A stretch of DNA of 54,657 nucleotides from Trichomonas tenax (Eukaryota > Parabasalia > Trichomonadida > Trichomonadidae), in the NCBI GenBank assembly GCA_023091735.1, contig JALKBU010000256.1, forward strand, positions 1 to 54,657, written 5' to 3'. Shown in pieces: positions 10,701 to 20,650 of the stretch. The position numbers were made by a program, and so were the translations under genes. Each line of letters opens with the position of its first letter. Within the stretch, counting starts at the first letter, position 1. The notes beneath the pieces were generated by a model, which searched no databases, was not told the DNA's origin, and saw only the letters and a list, made by a program, of their open reading frames with translations.

Positions 10701-13143
10701 ACATTTCTAGAAGCACAGGAAGTAAAAAGGCGCATTGAATATCAACACTTTGTGTCTCGTTAGAAACCAACGAGTAAATTGATCCTGTAATATGCGACAA
10801 AACCATTTCCCAGAACTCTATTCTATCAACAAATTGGATCGAATATTTGATAATTACTGGCAGCAAATTTATAGCATTATATTTCGAAGCTCTCTGGAAT
10901 ATAACGCTTGCAATAGTTAGTGATACATCCGGTGAAATGAGAATTGCCATTTCTAAAAGTGAACCAAAATCAACTTCTTCTAATTCGTCCATAACAACAG
11001 ATAAAAGCTTAATTTGAACATCATCATTCAATTTTTGGAAATTACTGTTAATGACTGCAGAAGCTGTTGAAAATGGAGTGAAATAAGGTGTAATCTTAAT
11101 CAAATTAATTATATCTCCAAGAAGTTCTGGACTATTACTTGCAGATAAGAATAATGTGAAAAGTTGGAGAATTGACTTGGAATCTTTTCTTATCAAAAAC
11201 AAGAATTGATATAAAATTCGAATGATTTGTTTCGTGCAGAAATGAGATAAATTCATATTGTTAATATTGTTACGCAAAACGAAATACAATGTATTGAATA
11301 CAACTATAGCATCTTGCTCACTGAGATTCAACAAATATGGACAATTCAAGAAATTTCCAACTAAAAAGCTTTTGATTTCATAGCTTTGTAATGCAAAAAT
11401 GCTGCTGAGATAAAACTTGATTTTGTCGACAGTTATCTTCGTAACAGAGTTAAACATTGAATATAAGTAATGGCTATATAAGAATTGTAAATCTGTTCCA
11501 GGAAGAGAAGAAATTTGTGGCAAAAGATCAAGAAATTCTGTTTTTCCTGTTTTCTCATATTTTATCATTAATTTATAAATAAACTCAGTATCTGAAAGTG
11601 TTTTGCTTATTGGTAAATATGTTGCAAAGAAGACTGATTGGCTTGCTTTCAGTGGAACATTTGGAGGAAGGCTTGTAAGATTGTTTGCAATAGTTTGAAC
11701 TTTTTCGATAGACCATTGATTTTCATCTAAAATTATATTTGAAGCAACATGAATTCTTATTGGAGGATGCGTTTGAACATTGCCAATGTAGTTAACTGTG
11801 AACGGAACAGTATCTTCATAAGTATAAATAACAGATCCATTCAAGTGCATTGATATGCGTTGAGGAGATTTTCTTCCAACAAAAATTAAAGACAACCATT
11901 GATCTTCAGAGCAGTAAATTTCTATCAATTTGTTGTTCCTATTATCATAAATAATATTATTTTCTATGTAAAACTCTCTGTTGTTGATGCATAAAAATGT
12001 ATATTTTGATGTGAAGAATGATAAAAATTTAATATTGACGGAAAATGAACAACACTTTTCGTTGATTTCTATACTGGGAGGAGTAATATCATTTGTTAAT
12101 TGGAACAATGATATTGATTGCTTATCTTTGATAATTTCATTTATAAAGCTTGCATTTTCGTGTATTATATTCATTATATCATAAGGTGATATATAGTAGT
12201 TAACTATCTCTTTGATGTATGGAATATTTTGGTATTTCACGCCAAGTTTATGATAAATTGGTAAAGCAAAATGTCCCATAAGATATAAGTTAAATGGAGA
12301 TAATTTGACGTCGACTTTTTTCAAAGGCAAAAGCGATGGCTGAAGAATTGCTTCATTGTTTGGTCCATGTATGTAAACTAGATTTGGAGCAACTTTAAAT
12401 AAAGGAAGATCGATTGGCATATTTAAAACCCATTCATCGATGAAATAATCGTGTGTATATTGATTCAAAGTTCCCCAGAACTGAATGAAACTGTTAAGGA
12501 AAGACTGTGTATTGATTTTCTCCAATACTATATCGAAACAATGGCTCTGCTGAAATAAATTTGGAAAACTTTGGTAGTTTTCCATAATTAGCGTTATAAA
12601 CATGCATTCTACTGATGGGAGGCCTAACTTAGCGAATAATAACCGAAATATATCCGGATTCAAGTATCTTTTCATAATTTTTGCGAAAAGATCGATTTGT
12701 GATGAATTTCTCTTATTAACCGACGATGACTCTATAATTTTGTCCATTCGTTCAGTAGAAAAGAACTCTACCGATGAAATTTTTCGTAGCAAAGATTTAT
12801 ATGCGATGCAAAAATCGATTAAGTAGGAAATATCATCAACAGATAAAGAATCAAAAGTTATGCGAGTGATATTTTCTATTGTTTCCTTTTTAGCTTCGAT
12901 TGATGAAATGAGAAATAAAAATATTTCATTGTAATCGATATTTCTGTCAATAGGAGATTGTATTATTGAGTATGTGAACTCGAAAAATTCAGTATTTTTT
13001 ATATCCTCAGTGAAAATTGAAGTACTTGCATATTGATATAGCTTTGAAATGAATAATTTATCGCTGCGTTCTTCATCTGTCAACTTTCTCTCTGAAGTTA
13101 TAATGTTATGAAATCGCAAATCTTCATTTGAAGGAGATGACAT
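7732..13143 (-). CDS. BEACH-domain protein with PH-like and short WD40 region
   Basis: 1803 residues, ATG at 13143. The N-terminal ~1200 residues are predicted helical (HEAT/ARM-like) with a possible concanavalin-like beta segment around 370-480. A PH-like segment (~1250-1380) precedes the BEACH domain (~1390-1670), shown by LWYQGEMSNKNYLLLLNH, SNYPIFPRV, MIRLSPFCNIQWD, ELIPDVYILPE and DWIDLVFGYKLSDDEA. The last ~100 residues look like a short WD40 blade set, fewer than the usual 5-7. BEACH proteins (LYST, neurobeachin, ALFY families) act as scaffolds in vesicle traffic, lysosome size control and autophagy at cytosolic membranes. BEACH identity is secure; subfamily cannot be chosen. One uninterrupted ORF in a genome region full of broken genes shows strong purifying selection. 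Confidence 0.92.
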   Translation of the reverse strand: MSSPSNEDLRFHNIITSERKLTDEERSDKLFISKLYQYASTSIFTEDIKNTEFFEFTYSIIQSPIDRNIDYNEIFLFLISSIEAKKETIENITRITFDSLSVDDISYLIDFCIAYKSLLRKISSVEFFSTERMDKIIESSSVNKRNSSQIDLFAKIMKRYLNPDIFRLLFAKLGLPSVECMFITLIMENYQSFPNLFQQSHCFDIVLEKINTQSFLNSFIQFWGTLNQYTHDYFIDEWVLNMPIDLPLFKVAPNLVYIHGPNNEAILQPSLLPLKKVDVKLSPFNLYLMGHFALPIYHKLGVKYQNIPYIKEIVNYYISPYDIMNIIHENASFINEIIKDKQSISLFQLTNDITPPSIEINEKCCSFSVNIKFLSFFTSKYTFLCINNREFYIENNIIYDNRNNKLIEIYCSEDQWLSLIFVGRKSPQRISMHLNGSVIYTYEDTVPFTVNYIGNVQTHPPIRIHVASNIILDENQWSIEKVQTIANNLTSLPPNVPLKASQSVFFATYLPISKTLSDTEFIYKLMIKYEKTGKTEFLDLLPQISSLPGTDLQFLYSHYLYSMFNSVTKITVDKIKFYLSSIFALQSYEIKSFLVGNFLNCPYLLNLSEQDAIVVFNTLYFVLRNNINNMNLSHFCTKQIIRILYQFLFLIRKDSKSILQLFTLFLSASNSPELLGDIINLIKITPYFTPFSTASAVINSNFQKLNDDVQIKLLSVVMDELEEVDFGSLLEMAILISPDVSLTIASVIFQRASKYNAINLLPVIIKYSIQFVDRIEFWEMVLSHITGSIYSLVSNETQSVDIQCAFLLPVLLEMLICISDFDKPIYRQIFNLTKPLFIRYVQLISIPSFKPYIVDAISRKVLRMNTEPAVNIDTDTDISNHMIAWLERERSLDSLDNEFQDDEFNVINREDCQSKSTYAYNTFVADIVAEIYYRNQEDLSYISYLINYGSTDIVTYTTIKIFIKFSNHNFNEVVAQRIVRLCYAVNCNHQNTLKSSNFFENLIMMLQTYTSAVTEFLPFFIRNILFMPPETVDLLLTMVAKHLNTKGNYPIFLFIFFISLLKSGIPSDLEFIVHFYNAIKKFAKKNNLSLYKSIINSTDVHSIAFTEEELNKLKDFNENYIPFVTSIVNGLPKQYPERNHFLTNMFNYHLDLVSYQINFHRQFALNLDLKLRELENFETNRKAMNEVLQSQNETSQTHNEKTKSYHISPFFSAKSAPSIVLPSKFELHCPTSTAQESNEEINQFVVQNKFSASWKTPYSQFSISYSGDIRSQIEIIYQPQAMMNATLVRSFVRIPCVSFISQRKLMLLTNAALEANSIILYENKSPQWSYFLERVQECDFGSNYTSFVGHPLLIISEIAECYEYFTNSFEIYSATNGVIIVEFSNKMPLLSGMPRSISQQEQELWYQGEMSNKNYLLLLNHSAKRSFVDPSNYPIFPRVIENINDINDEIKYRDLNLPIQVATDPDKEHNGLIHIYEMQNYHYGENISNMQFVSSLMIRLSPFCNIQWDVNGQWDSPSRSFSDVSAHLSCNPRTSHELIPDVYILPEIFENLNNFIFPNSQRMDIVFPKCAHSGADMVNVFSNILNNDIIREKLSDWIDLVFGYKLSDDEAIKNLNTFHPNSYRYGPEDDVNKEKNEWRLACGEVPQQIFSTPHKKCVKNYQNTSKYTDYDIKYEPFSSIVTINSSKYITCLSFANHVASDGKVLVITSNIGCVYAFTIPRLRLINKFTRLGSCFSKVCSECMLCVTAFYDCVIFWTISTGKVLNIIDVDKPQALYIEKDSHFVLIYHELGIIKCTPSGFIIH

Positions 13144-13593
13144 AATTTTCTAATCTGAGAAAGCAACAACAAATTTGTCAAATTTTGAAAATTCAGCTTA
13201 ACGCATTACCAGCCATCTGTGTGTTAAAGAAAATAAACTTTATAATTTTTTACTTTAAATGTCAAAAATTCTTAAAATTCTTTTTTGTTTCGGGTTTGAA
13301 ATTTATCTTTTTCATAATGTATACAATCTAAATTAAATAAATATAGCCGAAACGGTGAAATTTACATATTAAAAATCATTTTTTAATTAACCTTTATAAT
13401 TTAAAATTTAACTGTTTTGCATGAATTCAGATCTAAATTTTAGAAAGAAATCTCAATTCAAAAACAACTTTACATGATAGTTTTGTTGTATTTTGTCAGA
13501 ATTACTCTAAATTAAATAAGAGACGAAATAAGAGATACATACAATAGTTTATTACGATGTATAGCTATTCACACATAAAAACAACGGAATTAG
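13144..13593. other. Intergenic, AT-rich
   Basis: No ORF seen. Holds the 5' flank of the BEACH gene and the 3' flank of the upstream minus-strand gene. Confidence 0.5.
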
Positions 13594-15498
13594 TTAATAA
13601 CGTGAAAATGTAGGATTTTCTTTTGGTAACTCTGGTGCTTTAACATGATGTTTTGTTGGAGTAAGCTTGGCATCTTCGTTTCTCGCAGATCTTGATCGCC
13701 TATTCCTTGATCCCAATAAAATTGAATTTGTATCAATGAAATCATGGCTCTTTCCACATCGGAACTTCTTAGTTGGAGTCAGCGGGTGATTGCTGAATAA
13801 AAGCGAGTGATGCATTGATTTGCTTGGAATTCTAATTTTTCTTCTTGGATATGCAATGATTAATTTCTGTTTTGTCACATCAACAGTTGAAGGAGAGTTC
13901 AGCGAAACGAATCTCTCTGTGATGGTGTTCACAAATAAGTCGAAATTCGAATAACTCGATCTTTCAGCAATGATTTTTCTTCTTGGTGATAATTGGATGC
14001 TTGATTGTAAAGGGATCATTGGGAGATCATACATTCGAATCAGGAAGTTGTCTAGTTCTTCCTTCGATGGATAAGCTTCGATTTTAAGAGAAATTGTGTT
14101 CACATTCAAAAGATTTTCAAACTTGTTGATAATCGAGAATAAGTCATGATTTGCTGAGTTGTGATAGTAGAGGCCATTGAGGCGTAAAAGATCTGACATT
14201 GGAAGTGGACATCCGATATGAAGAAAAACTTTATCGAGATTGTTGTATATACGTGGATAATCGAACTTTTGGTTTGTGTCTGCAACAATGTGAATGAAAT
14301 CTGGAGCATCAGTGATTAAATCAATGAGATATTTCGAATATTTGTTTGGTGCTGTGGCACGAGTCTCTAATATATACAAATGCTCATTTTCCGTCTCAAA
14401 ATGAAAGCCTGTGATCAAATCAATTGATGATTTCGCACAATCTGAATATGTTGTGACATTATCTGGTAAATTTTCTTGATTGTCAACGATTATGCTATTC
14501 AACAGAAGGTTAAATGGTTCTGTCGCTGAGTTCTTAGCAAAACTGAAGATCCACCTGAAATATTTTGTTGAAGTGGGTTCCCCTTCGACAGTCATATCTA
14601 TTTTTGGTGCCCTTTCATTCACCAATGCAAGAGAAGCGCCATCCATTGGATCATTAATCTCATAATGGAATTGAGTGTTGCATCTTGGAATTGGTCCATC
14701 AACAGTGACCATTTGGAAATTAACATGGCGCTTTCGCTGTGGAAGAAGTTTGATGTTGCAATATCCAAATGGATTTTTCTTATCATCGCTTGGTTTTGGA
14801 TCGATTTTTGTGATATAACCACTTCCTACAAAATAATCCGGTATTGGTGGTACAGTTTCTTTGTCATGGATCTCAAAAACAACATCCTGCTGCTCACGAG
14901 GTGATACAGGAATCACAACATCGAGAGTGTGATTTATTTGATGAGCTTGATGACAAATAGTGTATTTTTTGTTTCCAACCTTACAAGCAAAGTATACAGG
15001 AATGTATTTTGACTCCATTTCGCTGAAAGAATATGGTTTATCTGGCATATTAGTTACATCTATCAAAGTAACGAAAACAGGAGTAAACATACGAAGAAAA
15101 TGTTGTGATAGAATCGGCTTATCAATAGATATTGTTATACTTAGATTCGAAAAATTAGGTGGCTGTGAATTAACGGTAATAGATGTCCTACTTTCGAGTA
15201 AAAGAGGCCATGCATCTATTTGGATAGAATCTGATATATTTAAGTTCGAACTTTTAGGTAATACAAATCGAAAAATGAATGGTAACTTAATAAGCGCTTC
15301 AACGATGTCTTTATTCATCAGCTGAGAGAAGTTATGCGTGAAAGACCGATTTTGGTCGTTTAAATTTACCCTGATTTTATCATCAATCGAATTTAGCTGG
15401 TTTGGAAACACAATTCTTATACATTTTGGTGCATGAGAACACAGAGCGAGTTTCCATTTGCATGATATCTCGAATGTAACGTAGTAATCATGCTGCAT
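13594..15498 (-). CDS. C2-like, possible CFAP92 (KIAA1257)-like protein
   Basis: 634 residues, ATG at 15498. The N-terminal 300 residues are beta-rich and read like a C2-type domain (PVFVTLIDVTNMPD, VYFACKVGNKKYT, QQDVVFEIHDKE, GSGYITKI). The central part (around 350-480) has DLITGFHFETENEHLYILE, which resembles the family of flagellar protein CFAP92/KIAA1257; this is my recollection of the family pattern and is tentative. The C-terminal 120 residues are basic, low complexity and carry SP/TP motifs (LSPRRK, LTPTKK), possible phosphorylation sites. No membrane segment. If the assignment holds it would belong to the flagellar/axonemal cytoskeleton. Otherwise it is an unassigned C2-like cytosolic protein. 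Confidence 0.6.
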   Translation of the reverse strand: MQHDYYVTFEISCKWKLALCSHAPKCIRIVFPNQLNSIDDKIRVNLNDQNRSFTHNFSQLMNKDIVEALIKLPFIFRFVLPKSSNLNISDSIQIDAWPLLLESRTSITVNSQPPNFSNLSITISIDKPILSQHFLRMFTPVFVTLIDVTNMPDKPYSFSEMESKYIPVYFACKVGNKKYTICHQAHQINHTLDVVIPVSPREQQDVVFEIHDKETVPPIPDYFVGSGYITKIDPKPSDDKKNPFGYCNIKLLPQRKRHVNFQMVTVDGPIPRCNTQFHYEINDPMDGASLALVNERAPKIDMTVEGEPTSTKYFRWIFSFAKNSATEPFNLLLNSIIVDNQENLPDNVTTYSDCAKSSIDLITGFHFETENEHLYILETRATAPNKYSKYLIDLITDAPDFIHIVADTNQKFDYPRIYNNLDKVFLHIGCPLPMSDLLRLNGLYYHNSANHDLFSIINKFENLLNVNTISLKIEAYPSKEELDNFLIRMYDLPMIPLQSSIQLSPRRKIIAERSSYSNFDLFVNTITERFVSLNSPSTVDVTKQKLIIAYPRRKIRIPSKSMHHSLLFSNHPLTPTKKFRCGKSHDFIDTNSILLGSRNRRSRSARNEDAKLTPTKHHVKAPELPKENPTFSRY

Positions 15499-16257
15499 TT
15501 CGTATAAGGAAATCTACAACAAAATTGACAAAGATTTTGTTGTAGATTTGTATCTCTGCCCTTATTCATGTATTTGGTGCTGTTTTGAGGAAAAGTCGAT
15601 AAAACCTTTTTTCTATGTCAATTTTTTGATCGGAACTGAATCAAAATCATAAAATTATTCAGTTTAAAAATGACTTTTTCATATTGAACCGATGGATTCT
15701 ACCGAGAGTAGACACTGCTGTAGGTTTAATTGATTACAATGCATTTCTTCATTTCTGATGTAACCATTTATTCCACATATACCCTCGAACAAAAAATATT
15801 TAATCAAAACTTGCAGTTAAATGATTATATAGACAAGATTGCTCGCGTTGATTGAAGCACCTATTTTAGATGAATCTATATGGGCAAGCACACAATCTTC
15901 CAATCCTTTATCAATAAAAATTTCTCCCTCAAATTAAACAGTAAAAGAACGCACTATGGCAGAACTGGGTAATGGTAATTATCGTAAAAATAGAGATTCC
16001 TTCGCATTTAAATGTACAATAATACATTGCACAAAATGAAGAATCAATAACAAAGTGTTGTTTAATTCTAATAATTATTCCTTTTAAGAGAATTCGAAGT
16101 TGCTTTGATTATAATTTTATTTTAAAGTTGAGCTTAGCCTCTTATTCATTGCTTTGATTGCAATTGTAGCTTTATGAATTGTGTAAATAAATATAAAATA
16201 GGATCAAATAACATAGATAGAAATATATTTATCAAACAACTATATTAATATAGACAA
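15499..16257. other. Intergenic
   Basis: About 760 bp without a plausible gene. The only local structure seen is a short inverted pair just before the 15498 gene: AATCTACAACAAAATTGACA and its partner TTTTGTTGTAGATT around 15510-15550, a small hairpin in the promoter region. Confidence 0.5.
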
Positions 16258-18888
16258 CTAAGCAGCAGCTATATTTTGATAAGCTTGCTGTGATACTTGC
16301 ATGTACTGCTGGTTTTGACCGACAGCAGCGAAAAAGTTTTGCATGCCTTTTTCTTTCATTCTCTTGCATGCATCTGCATGGAATGATAATGCAGACAAAC
16401 ATCTTGCAACAACGCCGATGATCTCCGGGAACTTTCTCATCACATAACAGAGAGGATCAACAATGAGTTGCGTGTCTGGAATCTGTCCAAGTTTGCACAA
16501 ATATTCGTATGCTAAAGCAACACTTGCTGCCGCCTCAAGATCAGTCAAATAGCAAATATTAAAATTGAGCTTGGGGAAGAAAGATGTGGTAATAAGCTTC
16601 GCTAGCATCTGTGCATCAACTTTGAGATTAATAATAACGAAGTACAAAGATCCAAGAATCCAATTATCAGGGAAAGCAACGAAATAGTTCAAAATCATTG
16701 GAAGATTATTTGTTGCCAACAACGTTTCTCGCATTACTGGGTTCAACAAAGTGAATAAGAACAATTTGAATGTTCCACCAACATCAGGATATCCAATGGT
16801 ATACCAGCGAACATCTGATGCAATTTGCCTCGCAAATGCTTCATCTCTTGATACACTTTCAAGGAACAAACTCATTCCGCGTGAATTTCCTTTGGCACAG
16901 TTGAACAAAATTTCATTGATGCGTGGAACCTGAGCCATGTGGTCCTGGAACTTAGTGAGAACAGATAAGATAGCATCTGCGTTTTCAGGGACCAAAGAAT
17001 GCTGATAAAGCAAATTAAAATCGATTGGGAAACTTCCATCATAGATTGTGGCCAAAGCATAATATGCTTCAGAAACAGTTGCAAGATTTTCGCTCTTTAT
17101 GTACAGCTGAATCATTGCAATGAACGTTTGGTAATGCTTTGTACGCTCTGTAGGTGATGTTTTCATGATATAGAAAAGCAAAGCGAGATAATGATTGGCG
17201 CATGGCAAAATGAAGAATGTTTGTGCATGTGCAACTAACGTGGCAATGATATTTGTGATGTTATCGTATCTACCATTCAAGCTTGAAATTAATGCAGAAA
17301 GAGCGTTCAATGTTCCTTCTGTATTGACCCTTTGTATGTAAAAGTTGACCCAATCTTTGAGTGCATCAGTGACGATTTCTTTTCCATAGATAATAAACAT
17401 AGCGAAAACATTAAAGGAGTGAAGCATGATTAAAGGTGTCTGCATTGGAAGATTCGGAATGATGTTCTTTTCTGCCATGAAACGAACCAATAATCGGTTC
17501 GATTTAATTCCTTCGCACATCCCAACTAAAATATGTGATGAAAGAAGCTCACTTCCTTGTGATAGATATGGCCAAACTGTTCCAACGAGTGGATTGATAT
17601 CTGAATCTTGAAGATTTTGTGCAACTTCGTGAAGATGCTCGAAAAATTGGGGTTTACTTGGATCTTTTAACTTGACCACATCGAGTTTGACTTTCTTTGG
17701 TGGTGCATTTTCTGCTGGAAGGCCAGAAATTTGATCTGGAGATCTTCCTGGATCTGAATTTTTCTCTTTACCTTTCGATTTCAGTTTTGACTCTTCTGTC
17801 TTTGGTTTCTTGGTGTTTCCTTTGTCACCACCTTCATTCTTCTCATCTTTCTTGCTTGTTGTGATTTGATTTTCGTAAGAATGATTTTCGATTGTATCTC
17901 TGTAATTTTGGAGAACGAACCTCGTGACATTACTTATATTGCATGTTGCTTTCGGTTTATGTGGGTGTTTTCGTTGTTCATTTAATTCTTTCGCGAGTTT
18001 TTTCATTTTGCTTGAATCGTAACCATCAAAGCCAACTTTTCCTTTGGCAAACATCTTATAAATCTTACCAAAAGAAGGCCTGGCATCAGGATTGATATCC
18101 CAGCACTGTTGAATTAAATCTCGTAATTTCTGCGGAGTTTTGTTTGTAAATGGAGGCCTTTTCTTGCCTTCCTTTAATACTGCTTTCATGGAGTCCTTAG
18201 TTTCTCCTTCATATGTATGTCTCTTCTCAGACATTTCGTATAACAACAATCCATACGAATAAACATCAGCGTAAGTATCATAGAACTCAGAATTGTAAAC
18301 TTCAGGTGCCATATAAATAGGTGTTCCACACCTCTTCTGCATATGATTCTCGAAATCGATAATTCCAGCAATTCCAAAATCGCAAATAACAGGCATCAAT
18401 TTCTCGTTAAGGAGAACGTTTCCTGGCTTTAAATCTCTATGGATGATATTTTGGCGTTGGCACTTATGCATGCCACGCGCCATTCCCATCGCAACCATGC
18501 ACAAATGGTTTGGCTGCATAGCATTGAAAAATTTTTGGCCTGGATAGATGTAATCCGCTAAAGATCCGTTCTTTTGGAACTGCGTAATGATAGAGAATGG
18601 TTTTTTGTATGTAAATCCAATCAATTTTACGACATTTTCATCTTGACACATTGCTGTTGTGAAAACTTCTTGAATATACAAAGATTGAAGTTTAGCATCC
18701 ATTTCATCCGCGAAAAGTTTCTTTATAGCGACCTCTGACTTGTCTTTGTTCCATATACCATGAAAAACTTCGCCAAAACCGCCTTTTCCTAGTGATTTCT
18801 CTATCGTGAACTCATCCATCTCGCGCACGTATTCTGGGAGGGCTTTCACTAACTCCAAAATATTGCGCGGCATGTCTGTTGGTTGCAT
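16258..18888 (-). CDS. TKL-type protein kinase with C-terminal helical repeat region
   Basis: 876 residues, ATG at 18888. Kinase domain ~27-285 with glycine loop GKGGFG (34-39), catalytic lysine K56 in VAIKK, HRDLKPGN (150-157), DFG (170-172) and APE (194-196); all key residues are present, so it should be active. The VFHG and VYSYGLLLYEM patterns are TKL-like. A basic/acidic, lysine- and serine-rich linker (~320-410) joins it to ~460 residues of helical, ARM/HEAT-like repeats that end in alanine-rich helices. This kinase-plus-scaffold layout is common among expanded trichomonad TKL kinases. Probably a cytosolic serine/threonine kinase; targets unknown. Confidence 0.9.
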   Translation of the reverse strand: MQPTDMPRNILELVKALPEYVREMDEFTIEKSLGKGGFGEVFHGIWNKDKSEVAIKKLFADEMDAKLQSLYIQEVFTTAMCQDENVVKLIGFTYKKPFSIITQFQKNGSLADYIYPGQKFFNAMQPNHLCMVAMGMARGMHKCQRQNIIHRDLKPGNVLLNEKLMPVICDFGIAGIIDFENHMQKRCGTPIYMAPEVYNSEFYDTYADVYSYGLLLYEMSEKRHTYEGETKDSMKAVLKEGKKRPPFTNKTPQKLRDLIQQCWDINPDARPSFGKIYKMFAKGKVGFDGYDSSKMKKLAKELNEQRKHPHKPKATCNISNVTRFVLQNYRDTIENHSYENQITTSKKDEKNEGGDKGNTKKPKTEESKLKSKGKEKNSDPGRSPDQISGLPAENAPPKKVKLDVVKLKDPSKPQFFEHLHEVAQNLQDSDINPLVGTVWPYLSQGSELLSSHILVGMCEGIKSNRLLVRFMAEKNIIPNLPMQTPLIMLHSFNVFAMFIIYGKEIVTDALKDWVNFYIQRVNTEGTLNALSALISSLNGRYDNITNIIATLVAHAQTFFILPCANHYLALLFYIMKTSPTERTKHYQTFIAMIQLYIKSENLATVSEAYYALATIYDGSFPIDFNLLYQHSLVPENADAILSVLTKFQDHMAQVPRINEILFNCAKGNSRGMSLFLESVSRDEAFARQIASDVRWYTIGYPDVGGTFKLFLFTLLNPVMRETLLATNNLPMILNYFVAFPDNWILGSLYFVIINLKVDAQMLAKLITTSFFPKLNFNICYLTDLEAAASVALAYEYLCKLGQIPDTQLIVDPLCYVMRKFPEIIGVVARCLSALSFHADACKRMKEKGMQNFFAAVGQNQQYMQVSQQAYQNIAAA

Positions 18889-19711
18889 TTAACTTATGCG
18901 TTTAACGGTTTTTTGATTTGTCTTGAAATTTAGATATTACATCCTTTGGATATTCTATGTGTAGAACATTTTGCGTTTAGGCACTTTTTGTCAATAATTT
19001 TGTGAAATTTGTTGAAATTTTAAATGTTGTGTAAATGTAATATTCAAGTTTTCGTTTTTTATCTCCCAAAAATATTTTTGTATATTTTAGATTTTCTGGG
19101 ATCTACATAGTCCAAAATCACGAAAAATTAAGAAAATCGAATGCTAAGAAAAGTGACACTTCAATATTTATGTCGTCAATAAAGATTAAAATGGAGCCTC
19201 ACTCTTCATTCTAAACACTTCATTTCTTGTGGGATATCAAACCCTGACATCCTTAAACCATAGAAATAGAAATATAATTATGAAAAATATTTTTCGTTTG
19301 ATATCTCTTTTTCAACAAACCAGTATCATTGCCCTCACGTGCCAATACGGTTCACATCATTTACACTTACTTTTATTTCATTTATATTTCAAAAAAGATA
19401 TCAACCTATATAAATAATGGAAACTTATACATATAAAGTTGTGTAAATACGAGCTATATCATATATATGATTACATTTGTTTGATATAGAATTGAAATCA
19501 AATCAATAAAAGGCTCGGCTTTGGTTCTTTTAGTAAACTGTTATTTTTCAGCAAAACACTAAAGAACAACACTTTTAATACATCAATACAAAATGATAAT
19601 TTGCAATGTTTTGTGATGAAACTGAAGATTTTGAAGTGTTGAATGATTGAGTGCTTGTGACAAAAATAACAAAAAACAAGCAATATATGAAAAGAAAATC
19701 TCTATCAATCT
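18889..19711. other. Intergenic
   Basis: AT-rich stretch between two minus-strand genes. The short ORFs here (for example 62 codons at 19229) are without family features and were not called. Confidence 0.5.
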
Positions 19712-20650
19712 TTATAGTTGGGCAAGATCGCTCATATCCTCAAAATAGGCGGACCTAGAGCGAGGGACGTGTAGAAATTCACTCAGCTTCGAGTCCCACT
19801 CCATGTTATTGTTATTATCCAGCAAATCAATATCATTAAAACAATCCAATGTGAAAGAACTTGACAGCTCCGGCATGCTTGGTGTGTCATCGTATAGGCC
19901 GAGTTCGTTGACCTCAGGGAGATCAAACTCCAGCATTTTCATAGACTGTTTTGATATTGGGGGCGGAAGTGCGGGTTTTTGGACTGGGACTGAAAGTACA
20001 CGAGGAATTTGGTGAGCAACTGCTGCGTTCAACCTTGAAAACTGGGCGATGTTCTGCATACTCGTTGCTGTCGTCATTTGACGTTGAGCAATTGGCGCAT
20101 TTTGCTTTCTCTCATCGAACAGATCCTCCGGAGTGATTGTTGGCAGCTGTGCAGGCATAAAGCGCGATATATAGCAGTATTTCGCTTCATCGCTTGCATA
20201 TCTCACTGACCACTGCCTGAGAAGGTTCGGTTCGTTCGACAATGACGGGAGGACCGATAATACGCAATTTCTAGCTTTAGATTTCGTGCGTAGAGCGACA
20301 TATCCTAATTGTTGGAAGCTGCCGTTGATTGAAGACTTGCAACGCCCGAGAAATGTCTTTAGCTGTCGAGTATTTACGCAAATAAAAGGTCCAGCGAACG
20401 CGATTCCGATTAGTATGCATTTATTTTCCCTGAATGTGTCGGTTTTTTCGGTGTATTTGAGAACCATTTGCATCTCATTGCCGAAGGACACTAATCTCCT
20501 GTCTTTCATCGACGCCTTCTGGTTTTGATGAAATTGGTCCCTCAGCTGGAGAAACTCCTGCTTCTCTTTCACCGACATATTCTCCCAGTAGGTGATGGGA
20601 ACGTCGGGGTCTGCCCGAAAATACAGGAGAGAGCCGCCATCTCGCTCCAT
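19712..20650 (-). CDS. Initiator-binding (IBP39-type) domain protein
   Basis: 312 residues from the ATG at 20650; the frame extends to a TTG at 20677 but the ATG is the natural start. Residues ~18-155 match the trichomonad initiator-binding domain pattern I know from this family: ITYWENMSVKEKQEFLQL, ICVNTRQLKTFLGRCKSSIN, GSFQQLGY and LLRQWSVRYAS. In Trichomonas, IBP39 recognises the initiator (TCA-plus-pyrimidines) of most protein-coding promoters through a winged-helix fold and recruits RNA polymerase II. The C-terminal half is low complexity, proline-, methionine- and aspartate-rich (around 240-305), suggesting an acidic activation or polymerase-contact tail. This is probably a nuclear transcription factor, one of a paralogous set. 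It is also the best marker that the host is a parabasalid. Confidence 0.82.
   Translation of the reverse strand: MERDGGSLLYFRADPDVPITYWENMSVKEKQEFLQLRDQFHQNQKASMKDRRLVSFGNEMQMVLKYTEKTDTFRENKCILIGIAFAGPFICVNTRQLKTFLGRCKSSINGSFQQLGYVALRTKSKARNCVLSVLPSLSNEPNLLRQWSVRYASDEAKYCYISRFMPAQLPTITPEDLFDERKQNAPIAQRQMTTATSMQNIAQFSRLNAAVAHQIPRVLSVPVQKPALPPPISKQSMKMLEFDLPEVNELGLYDDTPSMPELSSSFTLDCFNDIDLLDNNNNMEWDSKLSEFLHVPRSRSAYFEDMSDLAQL

Noticed and set aside
8028..12826. Several short ORFs on both strands inside the BEACH gene
   Set aside because: They are other-frame shadows of a 1803-codon gene with clear domain content.
14960..15325. Plus-strand 121-codon ORF
   Set aside because: Lies wholly opposite the C2-like gene and shows no domain.
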